From positions 1-64,000 of the forward strand of contig DEQS01000017.1 in assembly GCA_002360555.1 (NCBI GenBank): DNA of 64,000 bases, given 5' to 3'. A program made the position numbers and the translations under genes. This stretch comes from Chloracidobacterium sp. UBA3360 (GTDB taxonomy: Bacteria; Acidobacteriota; Blastocatellia; Pyrinomonadales; Pyrinomonadaceae). Each line of letters starts with the position of its first letter. The stretch's first letter is position 1. The notes beneath the pieces are model-generated. The model saw only the letters and a program-made list of their open reading frames with translations, ran no database searches and was not told the DNA's origin. Shown here in pieces: positions 16,000-25,376 of the stretch.

Positions 16000-17012
16000 T
16001 ATTTTGCCACCTCGCTTTTGGATTCGGCATAAACATCATTCGCAAAATGGCACAGCGAATGGTGGTCAGCATTTATCTCGACAAACGGCGGAAATTCGCT
16101 GTGGCAAATATCCTCTGCACGGCTGCAACGCGGGGCAAACGGGCAACCGGGAGGCAAATGGGCAACGTCCGGCGGGAGGCCGGGAATTTGGTATAACTCT
16201 TTTCCCTGTTCGTGAGCCGGGTCGGGAACGCTTTTTAACAAACCTTTTGTATATGGGTTGGCGGGCGTCGCAAACAGCTCGCGCGTCGGAGCCTGTTCGA
16301 AAACCTTGCCGGCATACATCACGATGATCTTGTCGGTCATCCCCGCGACAACGCCGAGGTCGTGCGTGATCAGGATGACACTCGTACCCATGCGGGCCTT
16401 GAGGTCTTTAATAAGTTCGAGGATCTGGGCTTGGATCGTGACATCAAGAGCGGTTGTCGGTTCGTCGGCGATCAATAATTCCGGGTCGCAGCTCAACGCC
16501 ATTGCGATCATTACGCGCTGCCGCATACCGCCGGAGAATTCGTGCGGATAGCTGTCAATTCGCTGTTCGGCGTCGGAAATGCCGACGAGTTTGAGCATCT
16601 TGATGGCGTGTTCGCGGGCCTGTTGTTTGGTGTGTCCGAGATGCAGTACGGTCACCTCGGTCAATTGCTTTGATATCTTGAGAAAAGGATTAAGCGAGGT
16701 CATCGGGTCCTGAAAGATCATCGCGATCCGTCGACCGCGTATCCTACGCACATCGTCGATCGACAATGCCCTCACATCGATGCCGTCAAAGATTATCTTG
16801 CCATCCACGATCTCGCCCGGCGGTTCCTGGATCAGCCGCATGATCGACAGATTAGACACGGATTTGCCGCTGCCCGACTCGCCGACGATGCCGAGAGTCT
16901 CGCCTTTTTTCAGCTCAAACGAGATGCCGTCAACCGCCTTGACGACGCCGTCCTCGGTGTGAAAATAGGTCTTGAGGCCATCGACCGATAAAATTGTGCC
17001 GTTACTGGTCAT
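15999..17012 (-). CDS. oppD: Oligopeptide ABC transporter ATPase OppD/DppD
   Basis: First ATPase of the peptide importer, about 337 residues. Walker [10 protein letters not shown]-loop [14 protein letters not shown], signature SGGMRQR, Walker [13 protein letters not shown], switch LITHDLG, and the C-terminal oligo-HPY region with [10 protein letters not shown] that may bind an Fe-S cluster in some homologues. I choose the ATG at 17012: it overlaps the TGA of the upstream gene (ATGA), a typical coupled arrangement. The GTG at 17027 would only add five residues. Confidence 0.93.
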   Translation of the reverse strand: MTSNGTILSVDGLKTYFHTEDGVVKAVDGISFELKKGETLGIVGESGSGKSVSNLSIMRLIQEPPGEIVDGKIIFDGIDVRALSIDDVRRIRGRRIAMIFQDPMTSLNPFLKISKQLTEVTVLHLGHTKQQAREHAIKMLKLVGISDAEQRIDSYPHEFSGGMRQRVMIAMALSCDPELLIADEPTTALDVTIQAQILELIKDLKARMGTSVILITHDLGVVAGMTDKIIVMYAGKVFEQAPTRELFATPANPYTKGLLKSVPDPAHEQGKELYQIPGLPPDVAHLPPGCPFAPRCSRAEDICHSEFPPFVEINADHHSLCHFANDVYAESKSEVAK

Positions 17013-17530
17013 TTTTTGTCCTGACACTGCCGCAACCCGCTCGTCTCAACAATATCGATCTCTGTTATCAGATTTCGCTTGCCGTATTTGTTGTAATAAA
17101 AGTTGATACCCGGATATTCAAAGCCGTCTTTTGGCTTACCGTATGCCTTTTCGGTCTCTTCTTTTGTCGATTGACCTAGTACGATGCCCTTGCTGGTTTT
17201 ACCTTTATACGGCGATTTGATCTCGATCAGAAATATTTCCTCTTTCTTATCCGACTGACAAAAATAAAATGACAGCCCAAGACGGTCGTACGTCATTTGG
17301 TACGAGTATTTTTTGTTTATCTCCCACCGATAGACCTTACCAAAACGTTTGACGACATCGTCTGCGGTCGATTTTCCTACCTTGATGCCCTCGATACCGG
17401 CTCCCTCTTTGATGACGTTCAGCTTTGATTTCGCTGGAGTCGGAGCCAGCTTTTGCTTGGTCTGCCCGAACCCAACAGCAGCAACACACAATGTCGCCGC
17501 CAAAACCGTAACCACTTTTCTCACTATCAA
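17009..17530 (-). CDS. Exported protein of unknown function inside the opp operon
   Basis: About 173 residues. The start is uncertain between TTG 17530 and GTG 17524; AGGAG overlapping the oppC stop precedes both. A signal peptide follows (VRKVVTVLAATLCVAAVGFGQ). The mature part has two similar motifs, GIKVGKSTADDVVKRFGK and GIVLGQSTKEETEKAYGKP, each a beta hairpin plus helix like those seen in small periplasmic SmpA/BamE-like or DUF domains. This suggests an internal duplication, which I infer by eye. Its stop overlaps the oppD start. No known transporter subunit matches, and a role in peptide import is suggested by location only. Confidence 0.75.
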   Translation of the reverse strand: MIVRKVVTVLAATLCVAAVGFGQTKQKLAPTPAKSKLNVIKEGAGIEGIKVGKSTADDVVKRFGKVYRWEINKKYSYQMTYDRLGLSFYFCQSDKKEEIFLIEIKSPYKGKTSKGIVLGQSTKEETEKAYGKPKDGFEYPGINFYYNKYGKRNLITEIDIVETSGLRQCQDKK

Positions 17531-17537
17531 TGATCTC

Positions 17538-18500
17538 CTAAAATTTTCTCGTTTGCGGATCGAGAGCATCACGCAGGCCATCGCCTAAAAAGTTTAATGA
17601 AAACAGCGTCAGCGCCATTGTCAGCCCCGGAAACAAAAGCTGCCATGGGAAAATAGCGATGTTCTTAACGCCGTCCGAAGCAAGGCTGCCCCACGATGCA
17701 TACGGCGGCTGTACGCCAAGCCCAAGGTACGACAAAAACGCCTCGGTCAACATCACGCTTGGCACGGTCAGCGTCGCATAGACGATGACGGGGCCGAGAG
17801 CGTTTGGCACGAGATGGCGAAAAATGATGCCAAATGTCGAGACGCCAGTGGCCTTGGCCGCGAGCACAAATTCCTGATTCTTAAGCGACAAAATCTGTCC
17901 GCGAACAACCCGCGCCATCGTCAGCCATGAGACGAGTCCCAACGCAAAAAACAGCAAAAATATCTGGCTCAACCCTTGATTCCCCGCCCCGCCGAGCGTC
18001 GTCGAAAGCCACTGTATCCACTCCGGCGTGCTGGGACCGCCAAAAACCGAAAGCAGCACAATGACGATCAGAATATAAGGGATCGAGTAGAGTATATCGA
18101 CAATACGCATCATCAGATTATCGATCCGGCCGCCGAGATATCCGGCGGTCGCTCCGTATGAGACGCCGATCATCAGCGAAACGGTTGTCGAGATGACGCC
18201 GACCATTAGGCTAATTCGTCCACCCTGCAAAACGCGTGCAAAGATGTCGCGGCCCGCGTCGTCGGTTCCCATCAGATGCCGCCATGACGGCGGCATAGCC
18301 TTGACCAGATCGCGGTCTGTCGGGATAAAGTCGTAGGTGTAACCGGTCGTCCATTTAATGATCGCCGGGCCGATGATAACGGCGACGATCATAAACGCGA
18401 TGACCCCGAGGCCAAACATCGCGAGTTTGTTACGCCGTAGCCGACGCCATGCGTCACGCCACAGCGAAGCTCCCTTTACGATCTCGATATTCTCACCCAT
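17538..18500 (-). CDS. oppC: Oligopeptide ABC transporter permease OppC/DppC
   Basis: A 320-residue inner-membrane permease. The N-terminal cytoplasmic segment (SLWRDAWRRLRRNKLAMFG) leads into the first membrane helix typical of OppC. The coupling motif is EFVLAAKATGVSTFGIIFRH, an EAA-loop equivalent, and the end FNFLGDGLRDALDPQTR is diagnostic of the DppC family. It lies 5 bases after oppB and its stop overlaps the ribosome site of the next gene. Confidence 0.93.
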   Translation of the reverse strand: MGENIEIVKGASLWRDAWRRLRRNKLAMFGLGVIAFMIVAVIIGPAIIKWTTGYTYDFIPTDRDLVKAMPPSWRHLMGTDDAGRDIFARVLQGGRISLMVGVISTTVSLMIGVSYGATAGYLGGRIDNLMMRIVDILYSIPYILIVIVLLSVFGGPSTPEWIQWLSTTLGGAGNQGLSQIFLLFFALGLVSWLTMARVVRGQILSLKNQEFVLAAKATGVSTFGIIFRHLVPNALGPVIVYATLTVPSVMLTEAFLSYLGLGVQPPYASWGSLASDGVKNIAIFPWQLLFPGLTMALTLFSLNFLGDGLRDALDPQTRKF

Positions 18501-18505
18501 AACAA

Positions 18506-19423
18506 CTATTCGTAACGAATTCGCGGATCTAAAAACCCGTAAGCGATATCAACGATCAGGTTAAAGATCATGATCAGGATCGACAAAAATGCGACGACAC
18601 CAAGTATAAGCGGCTCGTCGCGATTCAAAACCGCCTGAATAAAGATGTTGCCGAGGCCCGGTATCGCAAAGACCTTTTCGACAACGACCGTTCCGGCAAG
18701 TAGAGCCGCAAGAGCCGGGCCGGTGAACGAAAGTACGGGAATCAAACCGCCGCGGATCGCGTGACGGAGCAGGACGGTCTTTTCATCGAGGCCTTTTGCA
18801 CGGGCTGTGCGGATATAATCCGAACGCATTACCTCAAGCATGCCGGCACGCGTCAGACGGGCGATGTAAGCTGCATAGATCGCCGACAATGTGATCACCG
18901 GCAGAATGATGCCGGAAACACCGCCCCAACGACCGGGCGGCAGCAAGTAGAGCCAGAATGAAAAGACAAGCACGAGAATCGGCCCCAAGACGAAATTTGG
19001 CACCGAGAGGCCGAGCATCGCCAGCGACATCGACCCGTAATCAAAACCGGAATTTTGTTTTAGTGCGGCGACCGTCCCGGCCGTCAGACCGATCGCTAGT
19101 GCCAGTAAATAACCAAGCAACCCGATCACCGCCGAATACGGCAAATGCCGCCGGATGATCTCGTTGACCGACTGGCCCTGATACTTGAGCGAATCGCCAA
19201 AATCGCCGCGTACGATGTTTGACATCATCATCCCGTATTGCGTGTACCAAGGCTTATCTAGGCCATATTTTTTGCGGATGTTGGCTTCGACAGCGGACGG
19301 CAGCTTCTTTTCGGCCGAATAAAAATTACCGGGAGCGATCCGCACGAGCGCCCACGTCAAAGTCACGACGAGCAGGGCCATCGGGATGATTATCAGCAAT
19401 CGGCGGATGATGAAGCTAAGCAT
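18506..19423 (-). CDS. oppB: Oligopeptide ABC transporter permease OppB/DppB
   Basis: A 305-residue inner-membrane permease. It starts MLSFIIRRLLIIIPMALLVV, the standard OppB first helix, and contains the family loop YIRTARAKGLDEKTVLLRHA and the C-terminal VDIAYGFLDPRIRYE. One base separates it from the stop of the upstream binding-protein gene (TAAGATG), so the run is tightly coupled. Confidence 0.93.
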   Translation of the reverse strand: MLSFIIRRLLIIIPMALLVVTLTWALVRIAPGNFYSAEKKLPSAVEANIRKKYGLDKPWYTQYGMMMSNIVRGDFGDSLKYQGQSVNEIIRRHLPYSAVIGLLGYLLALAIGLTAGTVAALKQNSGFDYGSMSLAMLGLSVPNFVLGPILVLVFSFWLYLLPPGRWGGVSGIILPVITLSAIYAAYIARLTRAGMLEVMRSDYIRTARAKGLDEKTVLLRHAIRGGLIPVLSFTGPALAALLAGTVVVEKVFAIPGLGNIFIQAVLNRDEPLILGVVAFLSILIMIFNLIVDIAYGFLDPRIRYE

Positions 19424-19424
19424 C

Positions 19425-21455
19425 TTATTTTGCTGTCTTTTGCGTCGCGGTCAGCTCCTGTAACTGTTTCTCGACCTGAGGGTCACTCTCGGCCATCACG
19501 TTCTCAACGTCTTTGTCCCATTTGGCCGGATCCTGTTCGATATAGACAAATTTCCACGGCAGCAGCGTCCCCGGATTTGGATACATGCCTTTAACATAAG
19601 GCTTTTTCATCCAGTTTGTCGCGTTGATGGTCAGCGGGATCGACGGCTGCTGTTCCATCAGGTAAAACTCTGCGCGGGCGAGCATCTCGTAACGCTTTGC
19701 CGGGTCGAGCTCGGCGTTGGCGTCATCGAGCATTTTGTTGTATTTCGGGTCGTTAAATCCCGCATCGCCGTTATTCGGATAGCCGTAATGCAATCCCACA
19801 AACGTGTACGGATCCATGTAATCACCCGACCACAGGCTCTGAGCCAGCCCGTCATACTGCACCTCGTGGCGGTCTTTCAAAAAAGTTTTGAATTCCTGAC
19901 TCTTGAGCGGCACCGTTATCCCAAGATTTTGCCGCCACTGCGCCTGCACAAATTCGGCGATCGAACGGTTGTTTTCATTGGTGTTGAACATCAGCGAGAC
20001 CTTGTCGGTCGGGAACGTCGGGCACGCCCAACCGTCGCCGCTTTTCTGCACTGGAAAGCCTGCCTCGGTGAGCGTCTTTCGAGCCCGCTCGGCGTCAAAT
20101 TTTCCGTATTTCGCCCAGACGTCCGGGGCAATATTACGTTCCTTACGGATCTCTTCGCTTACTTTTGCCCTGGCCTTGTCATATTCCGGAAAAATGCCCG
20201 TCGGCGTCAGATCGTAGAGCGGTTTGGTGATCTTACGAAAATTTGAAAGAGCGTCATTATCGACCGCCATCGCAAAAGCCTTACGGACCTTGGGGTCGTT
20301 AAACGGCGGCCGCGTCACATTCATGCTGTAATAGGCAGTCGAATTTTCCGGGAAATTCATGTACTCATCCTTGAATGCCCGAACCTGCTCGATCCACGAT
20401 GTCAGCACAGTGTGATTCAAAAACGCGTCGACCGAACCGCCCTTGTAAAGGTTTAGAATAGTGGCGTTGTCTTCGACGGGGTAAAACGCGATGCCGTCGA
20501 GATGGACATTTGCGGCGTCCCAGTAATTAGGATCTTTTTCGAGGATCAGCGCGTCGTAGGGACGTATTTCCTTGATACGAAACGCACCGCAAGTAACGAT
20601 ATGCTCTTTGCGGGTCCACTCTTTGCCCCATTTGTCGATCGCCTGTTTTGGCACGAGACGGAAAAATTGGTGCGCGAGCAGCCCGATAAAGAACGGTGCG
20701 GGCTGGCGAAGCGTCACGCGCAAAGTGTAATTATCGATCGCCTCAACGCCGATATCTTCGGCCTTAACGGGGACGAACTCGGCACCGGCAACGGCCGCTT
20801 TTAATTTTGGATCCGCATCGATCTGCTTTGCACGTTTCTTTTCATCACCGTCGAGCGTCAGGCGTATCGGCGATTGTACAAATTTATGAAAATCCGTATC
20901 GGGTCCGATCCCGGTCGAGGGCTTTTGCTCTTCGCCGCCATAATCTTTTGCGAGCAAGAATGAATCGCCTTTCTTTACAAATACCTGGCCGCCATTAAAA
21001 GCCTCGGCATATTTGATAAAAAAACCAAGCTCGGTCGATGACGATGCCGTATCAGCCGCAAACCCGCGACGAAAACTGTATACAAAATCATTTGCCGTGA
21101 TCGCCGTGCCGTCACTCCATTTGGCATTGTCGCGAAGGTGAAAGACAAACTCATCGACATTCGAGCTGATCTCCCAGCTTTTTGCTATCGCCGGGATCGG
21201 CTGCATGTCCTTGGGGCCGTATTCGACCAAGCCCTCATAGATCGCCATGTAAATACGGGCCTCTGGCTGGCCGGATGAGATGTGCGGGTCGAGCGTCTCG
21301 GGCTCGGAACCCGACACGTATCGCAGAATGTTGTCTTTGGGGGCGACGGTTTTTCCGAAATAACGGCTGTTAGCCGAACTGGTACATCCGTTAACAAGCA
21401 AGCCGATGCAAAACATCAGGACGAGGAATTGAGATAGTCTGCGAGGGTCCTTCAT
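19425..21455 (-). CDS. oppA: Oligopeptide-binding lipoprotein, OppA family (SBP 1)
   Basis: About 676 residues. I choose the ATG at 21455 because a compact lipoprotein signal follows (MKDPRRLSQ, hydrophobic core, lipobox LVNGC); the GTG at 21488 would prepend 11 residues. Family-5 binding-protein motifs: SGSEPETLDPHISSG, KWSDGTAITANDFVYS, and LMFNTNENNRSIAEFVQAQW. It binds peptides outside the inner membrane for OppBCDF. A long loop (about residues 155-230) is larger than in E. coli OppA. The second binding protein lies immediately upstream, which may widen the range of ligands. Confidence 0.9.
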   Translation of the reverse strand: MKDPRRLSQFLVLMFCIGLLVNGCTSSANSRYFGKTVAPKDNILRYVSGSEPETLDPHISSGQPEARIYMAIYEGLVEYGPKDMQPIPAIAKSWEISSNVDEFVFHLRDNAKWSDGTAITANDFVYSFRRGFAADTASSSTELGFFIKYAEAFNGGQVFVKKGDSFLLAKDYGGEEQKPSTGIGPDTDFHKFVQSPIRLTLDGDEKKRAKQIDADPKLKAAVAGAEFVPVKAEDIGVEAIDNYTLRVTLRQPAPFFIGLLAHQFFRLVPKQAIDKWGKEWTRKEHIVTCGAFRIKEIRPYDALILEKDPNYWDAANVHLDGIAFYPVEDNATILNLYKGGSVDAFLNHTVLTSWIEQVRAFKDEYMNFPENSTAYYSMNVTRPPFNDPKVRKAFAMAVDNDALSNFRKITKPLYDLTPTGIFPEYDKARAKVSEEIRKERNIAPDVWAKYGKFDAERARKTLTEAGFPVQKSGDGWACPTFPTDKVSLMFNTNENNRSIAEFVQAQWRQNLGITVPLKSQEFKTFLKDRHEVQYDGLAQSLWSGDYMDPYTFVGLHYGYPNNGDAGFNDPKYNKMLDDANAELDPAKRYEMLARAEFYLMEQQPSIPLTINATNWMKKPYVKGMYPNPGTLLPWKFVYIEQDPAKWDKDVENVMAESDPQVEKQLQELTATQKTAK

Positions 21456-21539
21456 TATGAGGCTTGCGAACTTTTCGTTAATGTACACTAAATCCAGGTT
21501 CAGGGGAAAACCATCAAAGTGTTAGTTCTGATTACGGCC

Positions 21540-23396
21540 CTACTGGTTTAGTTGCCAGCTACTGTCGATGCTTACGTTCTTTAGCAAAGCCGCGTCGAGG
21601 CCGTTCATCTCAAATCCTTTGACAAAGGGTTTGACGAGCGAATACGACATCGGAAAATACAACGGTATGGCGTTAAGCTCATAGATCGCATCGCCCTCGG
21701 TCAACATTACGATCGCGGGCGGCGCGGCGTTTGGAGCGTCGCTGTCAGCCGGTTCGAAAGGCCCGCCTTTCTTATCTTTATCAAGTGGCAGTCCCAGCAT
21801 CTCAGCGTCAGATTCACCGGATTTGGCCTCCGTCTCAGCACTCTTTGTGGTCTTAACCGCCGTTCCAAACACCGCCGTCAGACTGACCATTTCGTCAGCA
21901 GTCGGCAGCACAACACCCCGCCGGATCAGATCATAGTCGCCACTCGTTTTGATGGCCTCGATCTCTGACCATTCTTTTACGATGATGAGGGTCTCAAGGT
22001 TTAAGTTTGTCTTCCACATGCGGGCGACCGATCTGGCGATCCGTTGTTGGGTGTCGTTGCGGTTTACGACGAGGCGTATCTGCGGAAAATTTTCGCCGTT
22101 CGGATACCCGGCCTTTTCAAGCAAGCCCTTTGCCTTTTCGACATCGAGAACTAGCCGCGAAACTTTCTTATCGCCCAATGGCAAAAATCCGGCGGCGGGC
22201 TGCGTCGAACCTTCAAGCTCGCCATCGGTTAAACGATCACGGTCGATAGATGTCGCAAGAGCTTCGCGAACGCGGCGGTCGTTGAACGGAGCGTTTTTTG
22301 TATTGACCTCGTAAAAATTTACCGCGCTGTGCGTTGTCCGGCGAAAATCGTCGAAAGGCGCAAGCAGCTTTAAGGCGAGAGGCTCAAAATCGGCGTTTGT
22401 GACGGCGTGTATCTCACCCTTTTTATAGGCGTCAAGAGCGGCCTCGGCGGTTTCTTTTTGAACGAACTGAACCTGCTCAAGTTTGACAGCGTCTTTGTCC
22501 CAATACTTATCCGAACGCGTGAGCGTCACGCCATCTTTTGCGACCTCAGTGACGGCGAACGGTCCGTTGGTGACGACCTTTGGATTCAAAGGTTGGGTCT
22601 CAAAGTCGGCTCCGTCGCCATAGACCGGACGAAATATCGGATTTGCGACGAGCTTTGGAAAATCCTTGTCAGGCAGTTCGAGCGTTACTTTCAAGATCAC
22701 ATCGCTGACGGCCTCGATGCCAGTCTTCTTTGCGGTCGCTACGCGGTCTTGTCTCGGCGGTATGCCTTCATCAAGATCGGTTGCGGGTTGGTCGGGTGTG
22801 GTCTGTTCCTGACGTTTCGTCACTCCCGAAAGATTTTGCGTCGGCGTCTCACCCGTCTTGACCGGATCGTGCTGAAAATCTCGTGAGTCCGCAGGTGCGG
22901 AAACGGGCTTTTCTGCCTTTAGCCCGACTATATTTTGTATCAGTTCGCGGTGAGCAGTTTTGTTGCCTAGCGTGCCCAGACGCTGCCACGCAGTTACAAA
23001 ATTTTCGGCGGTCAGCCGTTTGCCGTTCGACCAGCGGGCGTCTTTTCTCAGGTGAAATGTCCATTCGCGAAGATCTTCGGACGCCGACCATTTCTCGGCA
23101 GCGGCCGGAACGGCCTCGAGCGTTTTAGCGTCAATCTCGGTCAGCCCTTCGAACACGGCGCGGATGACATCTGTTTCCGGTGCAGCGGCGGCACGTGCGG
23201 GGTCAAAACTCTTTGGCATCTTGCCGTTGCTCCAGCGAAACTCCTGTTTCGGCGGCGGTTGCGTGCCCGAGAAAAAAGGTGCGGTAGTGGGTTGTTCGAT
23301 CTGCGTACAGGACGTGATAAAAAACACGGCGACCACGACACTAACCAGTGTCGCTGTTCGTTTTCTAAGGTCGAGTATTTTGTTCCGATCCGGCAT
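21540..23396 (-). CDS. Second oligopeptide-binding lipoprotein (SBP 2)
   Basis: A 618-residue family-5 solute-binding lipoprotein: a signal with lipobox ITSC, then EFRWSNGKMPKSFDPARA, RWSNGKRLTAENFVTAW and NDRRVREALATSIDRDRL. Two polar, low-complexity insertions stand out: about 160-225 (Pro/Thr/Gln-rich) and about 490-540 (TKSAETEAKSGESDAEM). They make it longer than typical but are in frame. It is only distantly similar to SBP 1. It begins 8 bases after coaE and is followed by SBP 1, so all probably share one mRNA. Confidence 0.88.
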   Translation of the reverse strand: MPDRNKILDLRKRTATLVSVVVAVFFITSCTQIEQPTTAPFFSGTQPPPKQEFRWSNGKMPKSFDPARAAAAPETDVIRAVFEGLTEIDAKTLEAVPAAAEKWSASEDLREWTFHLRKDARWSNGKRLTAENFVTAWQRLGTLGNKTAHRELIQNIVGLKAEKPVSAPADSRDFQHDPVKTGETPTQNLSGVTKRQEQTTPDQPATDLDEGIPPRQDRVATAKKTGIEAVSDVILKVTLELPDKDFPKLVANPIFRPVYGDGADFETQPLNPKVVTNGPFAVTEVAKDGVTLTRSDKYWDKDAVKLEQVQFVQKETAEAALDAYKKGEIHAVTNADFEPLALKLLAPFDDFRRTTHSAVNFYEVNTKNAPFNDRRVREALATSIDRDRLTDGELEGSTQPAAGFLPLGDKKVSRLVLDVEKAKGLLEKAGYPNGENFPQIRLVVNRNDTQQRIARSVARMWKTNLNLETLIIVKEWSEIEAIKTSGDYDLIRRGVVLPTADEMVSLTAVFGTAVKTTKSAETEAKSGESDAEMLGLPLDKDKKGGPFEPADSDAPNAAPPAIVMLTEGDAIYELNAIPLYFPMSYSLVKPFVKGFEMNGLDAALLKNVSIDSSWQLNQ

Positions 23397-23404
23397 TAGT
23401 GCTT

Positions 23405-24007
23405 TTACGAGGCTTTTTTAAGTTTTGCGACGAGTCGCTCAACCTGACGCCGCGTATCGTCAAACCCTTGGGAGGTATCGATCAGATGATCGGCGAAACG
23501 CTTCTTTTCGTCCTGCGGCATTTGGGCTGCGATCCGCATTTTTGCGGTATTTTCGTCAAAACCGTCCCTGCCCATTAGACGCTGCAATTGTATCTCAGGT
23601 TCGCACCAGACGACAATAAGTTTATCAAAGCGTTTGTACCCGCCGGACTCGATCATGAGGGCCGCATCGATTATGGCGATACCATTGGGATCCTGTTTCT
23701 CCACCGCTTCGATCCATTTGTTCTGTGCCTCAAAAACACGCGGGTGGACGATAGAATTTAGCAACTGCCGCTTTTCCTCATCGGCAAATACGATCGCTCC
23801 CATCTTTTTGCGATCAAGTTCGCCATCCGGCTGCAATATTTCTTCACCAAATTTGGTGACGATCTCAGCCAGTCCGTCGGTTCCCTTTGCCACAACATCG
23901 CGAGAGGTGCGATCTGCATCGAGCACGTGGCAACCCAGTTCACGAAGACACTCGCAAACAAAAGATTTGCCGACCGCGATCGACCCGGTGAGGCCTACTT
24001 TTAACAT
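23405..24007 (-). CDS. coaE: Dephospho-CoA kinase
   Basis: Last enzyme of coenzyme A synthesis, phosphorylating the 3'-OH of dephospho-CoA. 200 residues, normal length. P-loop GLTGSIAVGKS at the N-terminus, DADRTSRDVV (the CoaE DAD motif), then HPRVFEAQ and the LID/CoA region LMGRDGFDENTAKMRIAAQM. It begins immediately after the stop of the mazG-like gene and is followed after 8 bases by a peptide-binding protein. Confidence 0.95.
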   Translation of the reverse strand: MLKVGLTGSIAVGKSFVCECLRELGCHVLDADRTSRDVVAKGTDGLAEIVTKFGEEILQPDGELDRKKMGAIVFADEEKRQLLNSIVHPRVFEAQNKWIEAVEKQDPNGIAIIDAALMIESGGYKRFDKLIVVWCEPEIQLQRLMGRDGFDENTAKMRIAAQMPQDEKKRFADHLIDTSQGFDDTRRQVERLVAKLKKAS

Positions 24008-24313
24008 TTAGGCTGCCCGATTATGTCTTTTTGCCAGCTTTTGGACGTTGTATTCTGCCACCTCAGCGAGCGTCAGCCCAAGTTCATCCGCACACGCCGA
24101 GATGTACCAGAGCACGTCGCCAAGCTCGTCTTTTAATTTCGTACGCGTCTCGTCGTTGATCACGCCGCCATGATCGCGCTGGATTTTCTTGACAATATTG
24201 GCAACCTCGCCCGCCTCGCCCGCAAGTCCGAGCGTCGGGTATTCGAGGTTTTCCATTCGCCGCGGGTATAGAGCCGTCTGGCTCGCTTCGGATTGATATT
24301 CTTCAAAGTTCAT
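24008..24313 (-). CDS. MazG-like nucleotide pyrophosphohydrolase
   Basis: A 101-residue single MazG domain, likely hydrolysing nucleoside triphosphates (house-cleaning). The Mg-binding acidic set is present: GLAGEAGEVANIVKK (ExxE) and LKDELGDVLWYISACADEL (ExxD). Its length fits stand-alone MazG-like proteins rather than full MazG. It is coupled to coaE with no gap. An inverted repeat separates it from folD upstream. Confidence 0.9.
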   Translation of the reverse strand: MNFEEYQSEASQTALYPRRMENLEYPTLGLAGEAGEVANIVKKIQRDHGGVINDETRTKLKDELGDVLWYISACADELGLTLAEVAEYNVQKLAKRHNRAA

Positions 24314-24323
24314 AAGTGTATAT

Positions 24324-24392
24324 TGGCCACAAAGTGCACAAACAGCACAAAATTCTAAGGCATTATTTTGTGTCTTATGTGCCTTTTGTGGC
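24324..24392. repeat. Imperfect intergenic inverted repeat (TTTTGTGGC type)
   Basis: The left arm (24324-24353, beginning GGCCACAAAGTGCACAAA) and the right arm (24365-24392, ending GTGCCTTTTGTGGC) pair over about 28 bases with a few mismatches around a short loop. It fills the gap between folD and the mazG-like gene and ends at the folD stop codon. Confidence 0.7.
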
Positions 24393-25321
24393 TATTTTCG
24401 TCTTCGGTCTTTTGCTGCCTCGACTGTGTTTTTCATCAGCATCGCTACCGTTAGCAGCCCGACACCGCCGGGGACGGGTGTAAAGTTTGCGGCTTTTTGC
24501 ATCGCATCCTTTGGATTTACATCCCCGACCAGAGTGCTCCCGCGTTTTTCGATCGTTGCGACACGCTTTTCGAGATCTTCTGCCGGAAACATCTCGTGAG
24601 CGGTTTCAAGGTCTGAAAAATTGTTGATCCCGACATCGATGACGGTCGAGCCCGCGCCGATATGTTCGCCGCGAATAAATCCGGCCCGGCCGATCGCCGC
24701 GACCAAGATATCGGCTTGGCTGGTTATCTCAGCCAGATTTGCCGTCCGCGAATGACATATGGTCACCGTCGCATTTTCCTGTAAGAGCAGCATTGCCAGC
24801 GGTTTGCCGACGATGTTACTGCGTCCAACGATCACGGCGTGTTTCCCTGCGATCTCGATGTCAGAACGCTTTAAGATCTCGACCACGCCCGCAGGTGTAC
24901 ACGGGACAAGCGACGGATAACCCAGCGACAACCTGCCGACATTTTCGGGGTGAAACCCGTCAACGTCCTTTGCCGGATCGATCGATTCGAGTATTTCGCG
25001 CTCATCAATATGTTTTGGCAGAGGCAGTTGAACGAGGATACCGTCCACGTCATTATTGGCGTTCAGGTCATTGACCAACGCCAACATATCGGCGTGGCTG
25101 GTTTCCGCCGGCAGGTGATGATGCTCGGAGATGATGCCGAGTTCGGCAGCGGTTTTTACCTTATTGCCGACATATACCTCGGACGCCGGGTCCTGTCCCA
25201 CGCGAACTGCCGCCAAACACGGCCGCCAGCCGTGTTCGATCTCAATAGCCTTAACCTCAGTAGCGATCTCGGATTTGATCGCGTCTGCAATAGTCTTTCC
25301 GCTCAGTATTCGTGTTGTCAT
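24392..25321 (-). CDS. folD: Methylenetetrahydrofolate dehydrogenase/cyclohydrolase FolD
   Basis: Bifunctional one-carbon enzyme converting 5,10-methylene-THF to 10-formyl-THF with NADP. 309 residues, close to the usual 285-300. Motifs: YVGNKVKTAAELGI with the catalytic Lys, DGILVQLPLPKH, the nucleotide loop VGRSNIVGKPLAMLL and the C-terminal PVPGGVGLLTVAMLM. It is divergent from the transglycosylase gene and lies 78 bases upstream of the mazG-like gene, possibly first in that transcription unit. Confidence 0.96.
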   Translation of the reverse strand: MTTRILSGKTIADAIKSEIATEVKAIEIEHGWRPCLAAVRVGQDPASEVYVGNKVKTAAELGIISEHHHLPAETSHADMLALVNDLNANNDVDGILVQLPLPKHIDEREILESIDPAKDVDGFHPENVGRLSLGYPSLVPCTPAGVVEILKRSDIEIAGKHAVIVGRSNIVGKPLAMLLLQENATVTICHSRTANLAEITSQADILVAAIGRAGFIRGEHIGAGSTVIDVGINNFSDLETAHEMFPAEDLEKRVATIEKRGSTLVGDVNPKDAMQKAANFTPVPGGVGLLTVAMLMKNTVEAAKDRRRK

Positions 25322-25376
25322 AAATGCTATGGCCTGATTTTACCGCGAATAGCGAAACTTTGCTAAAATCCGGTTA

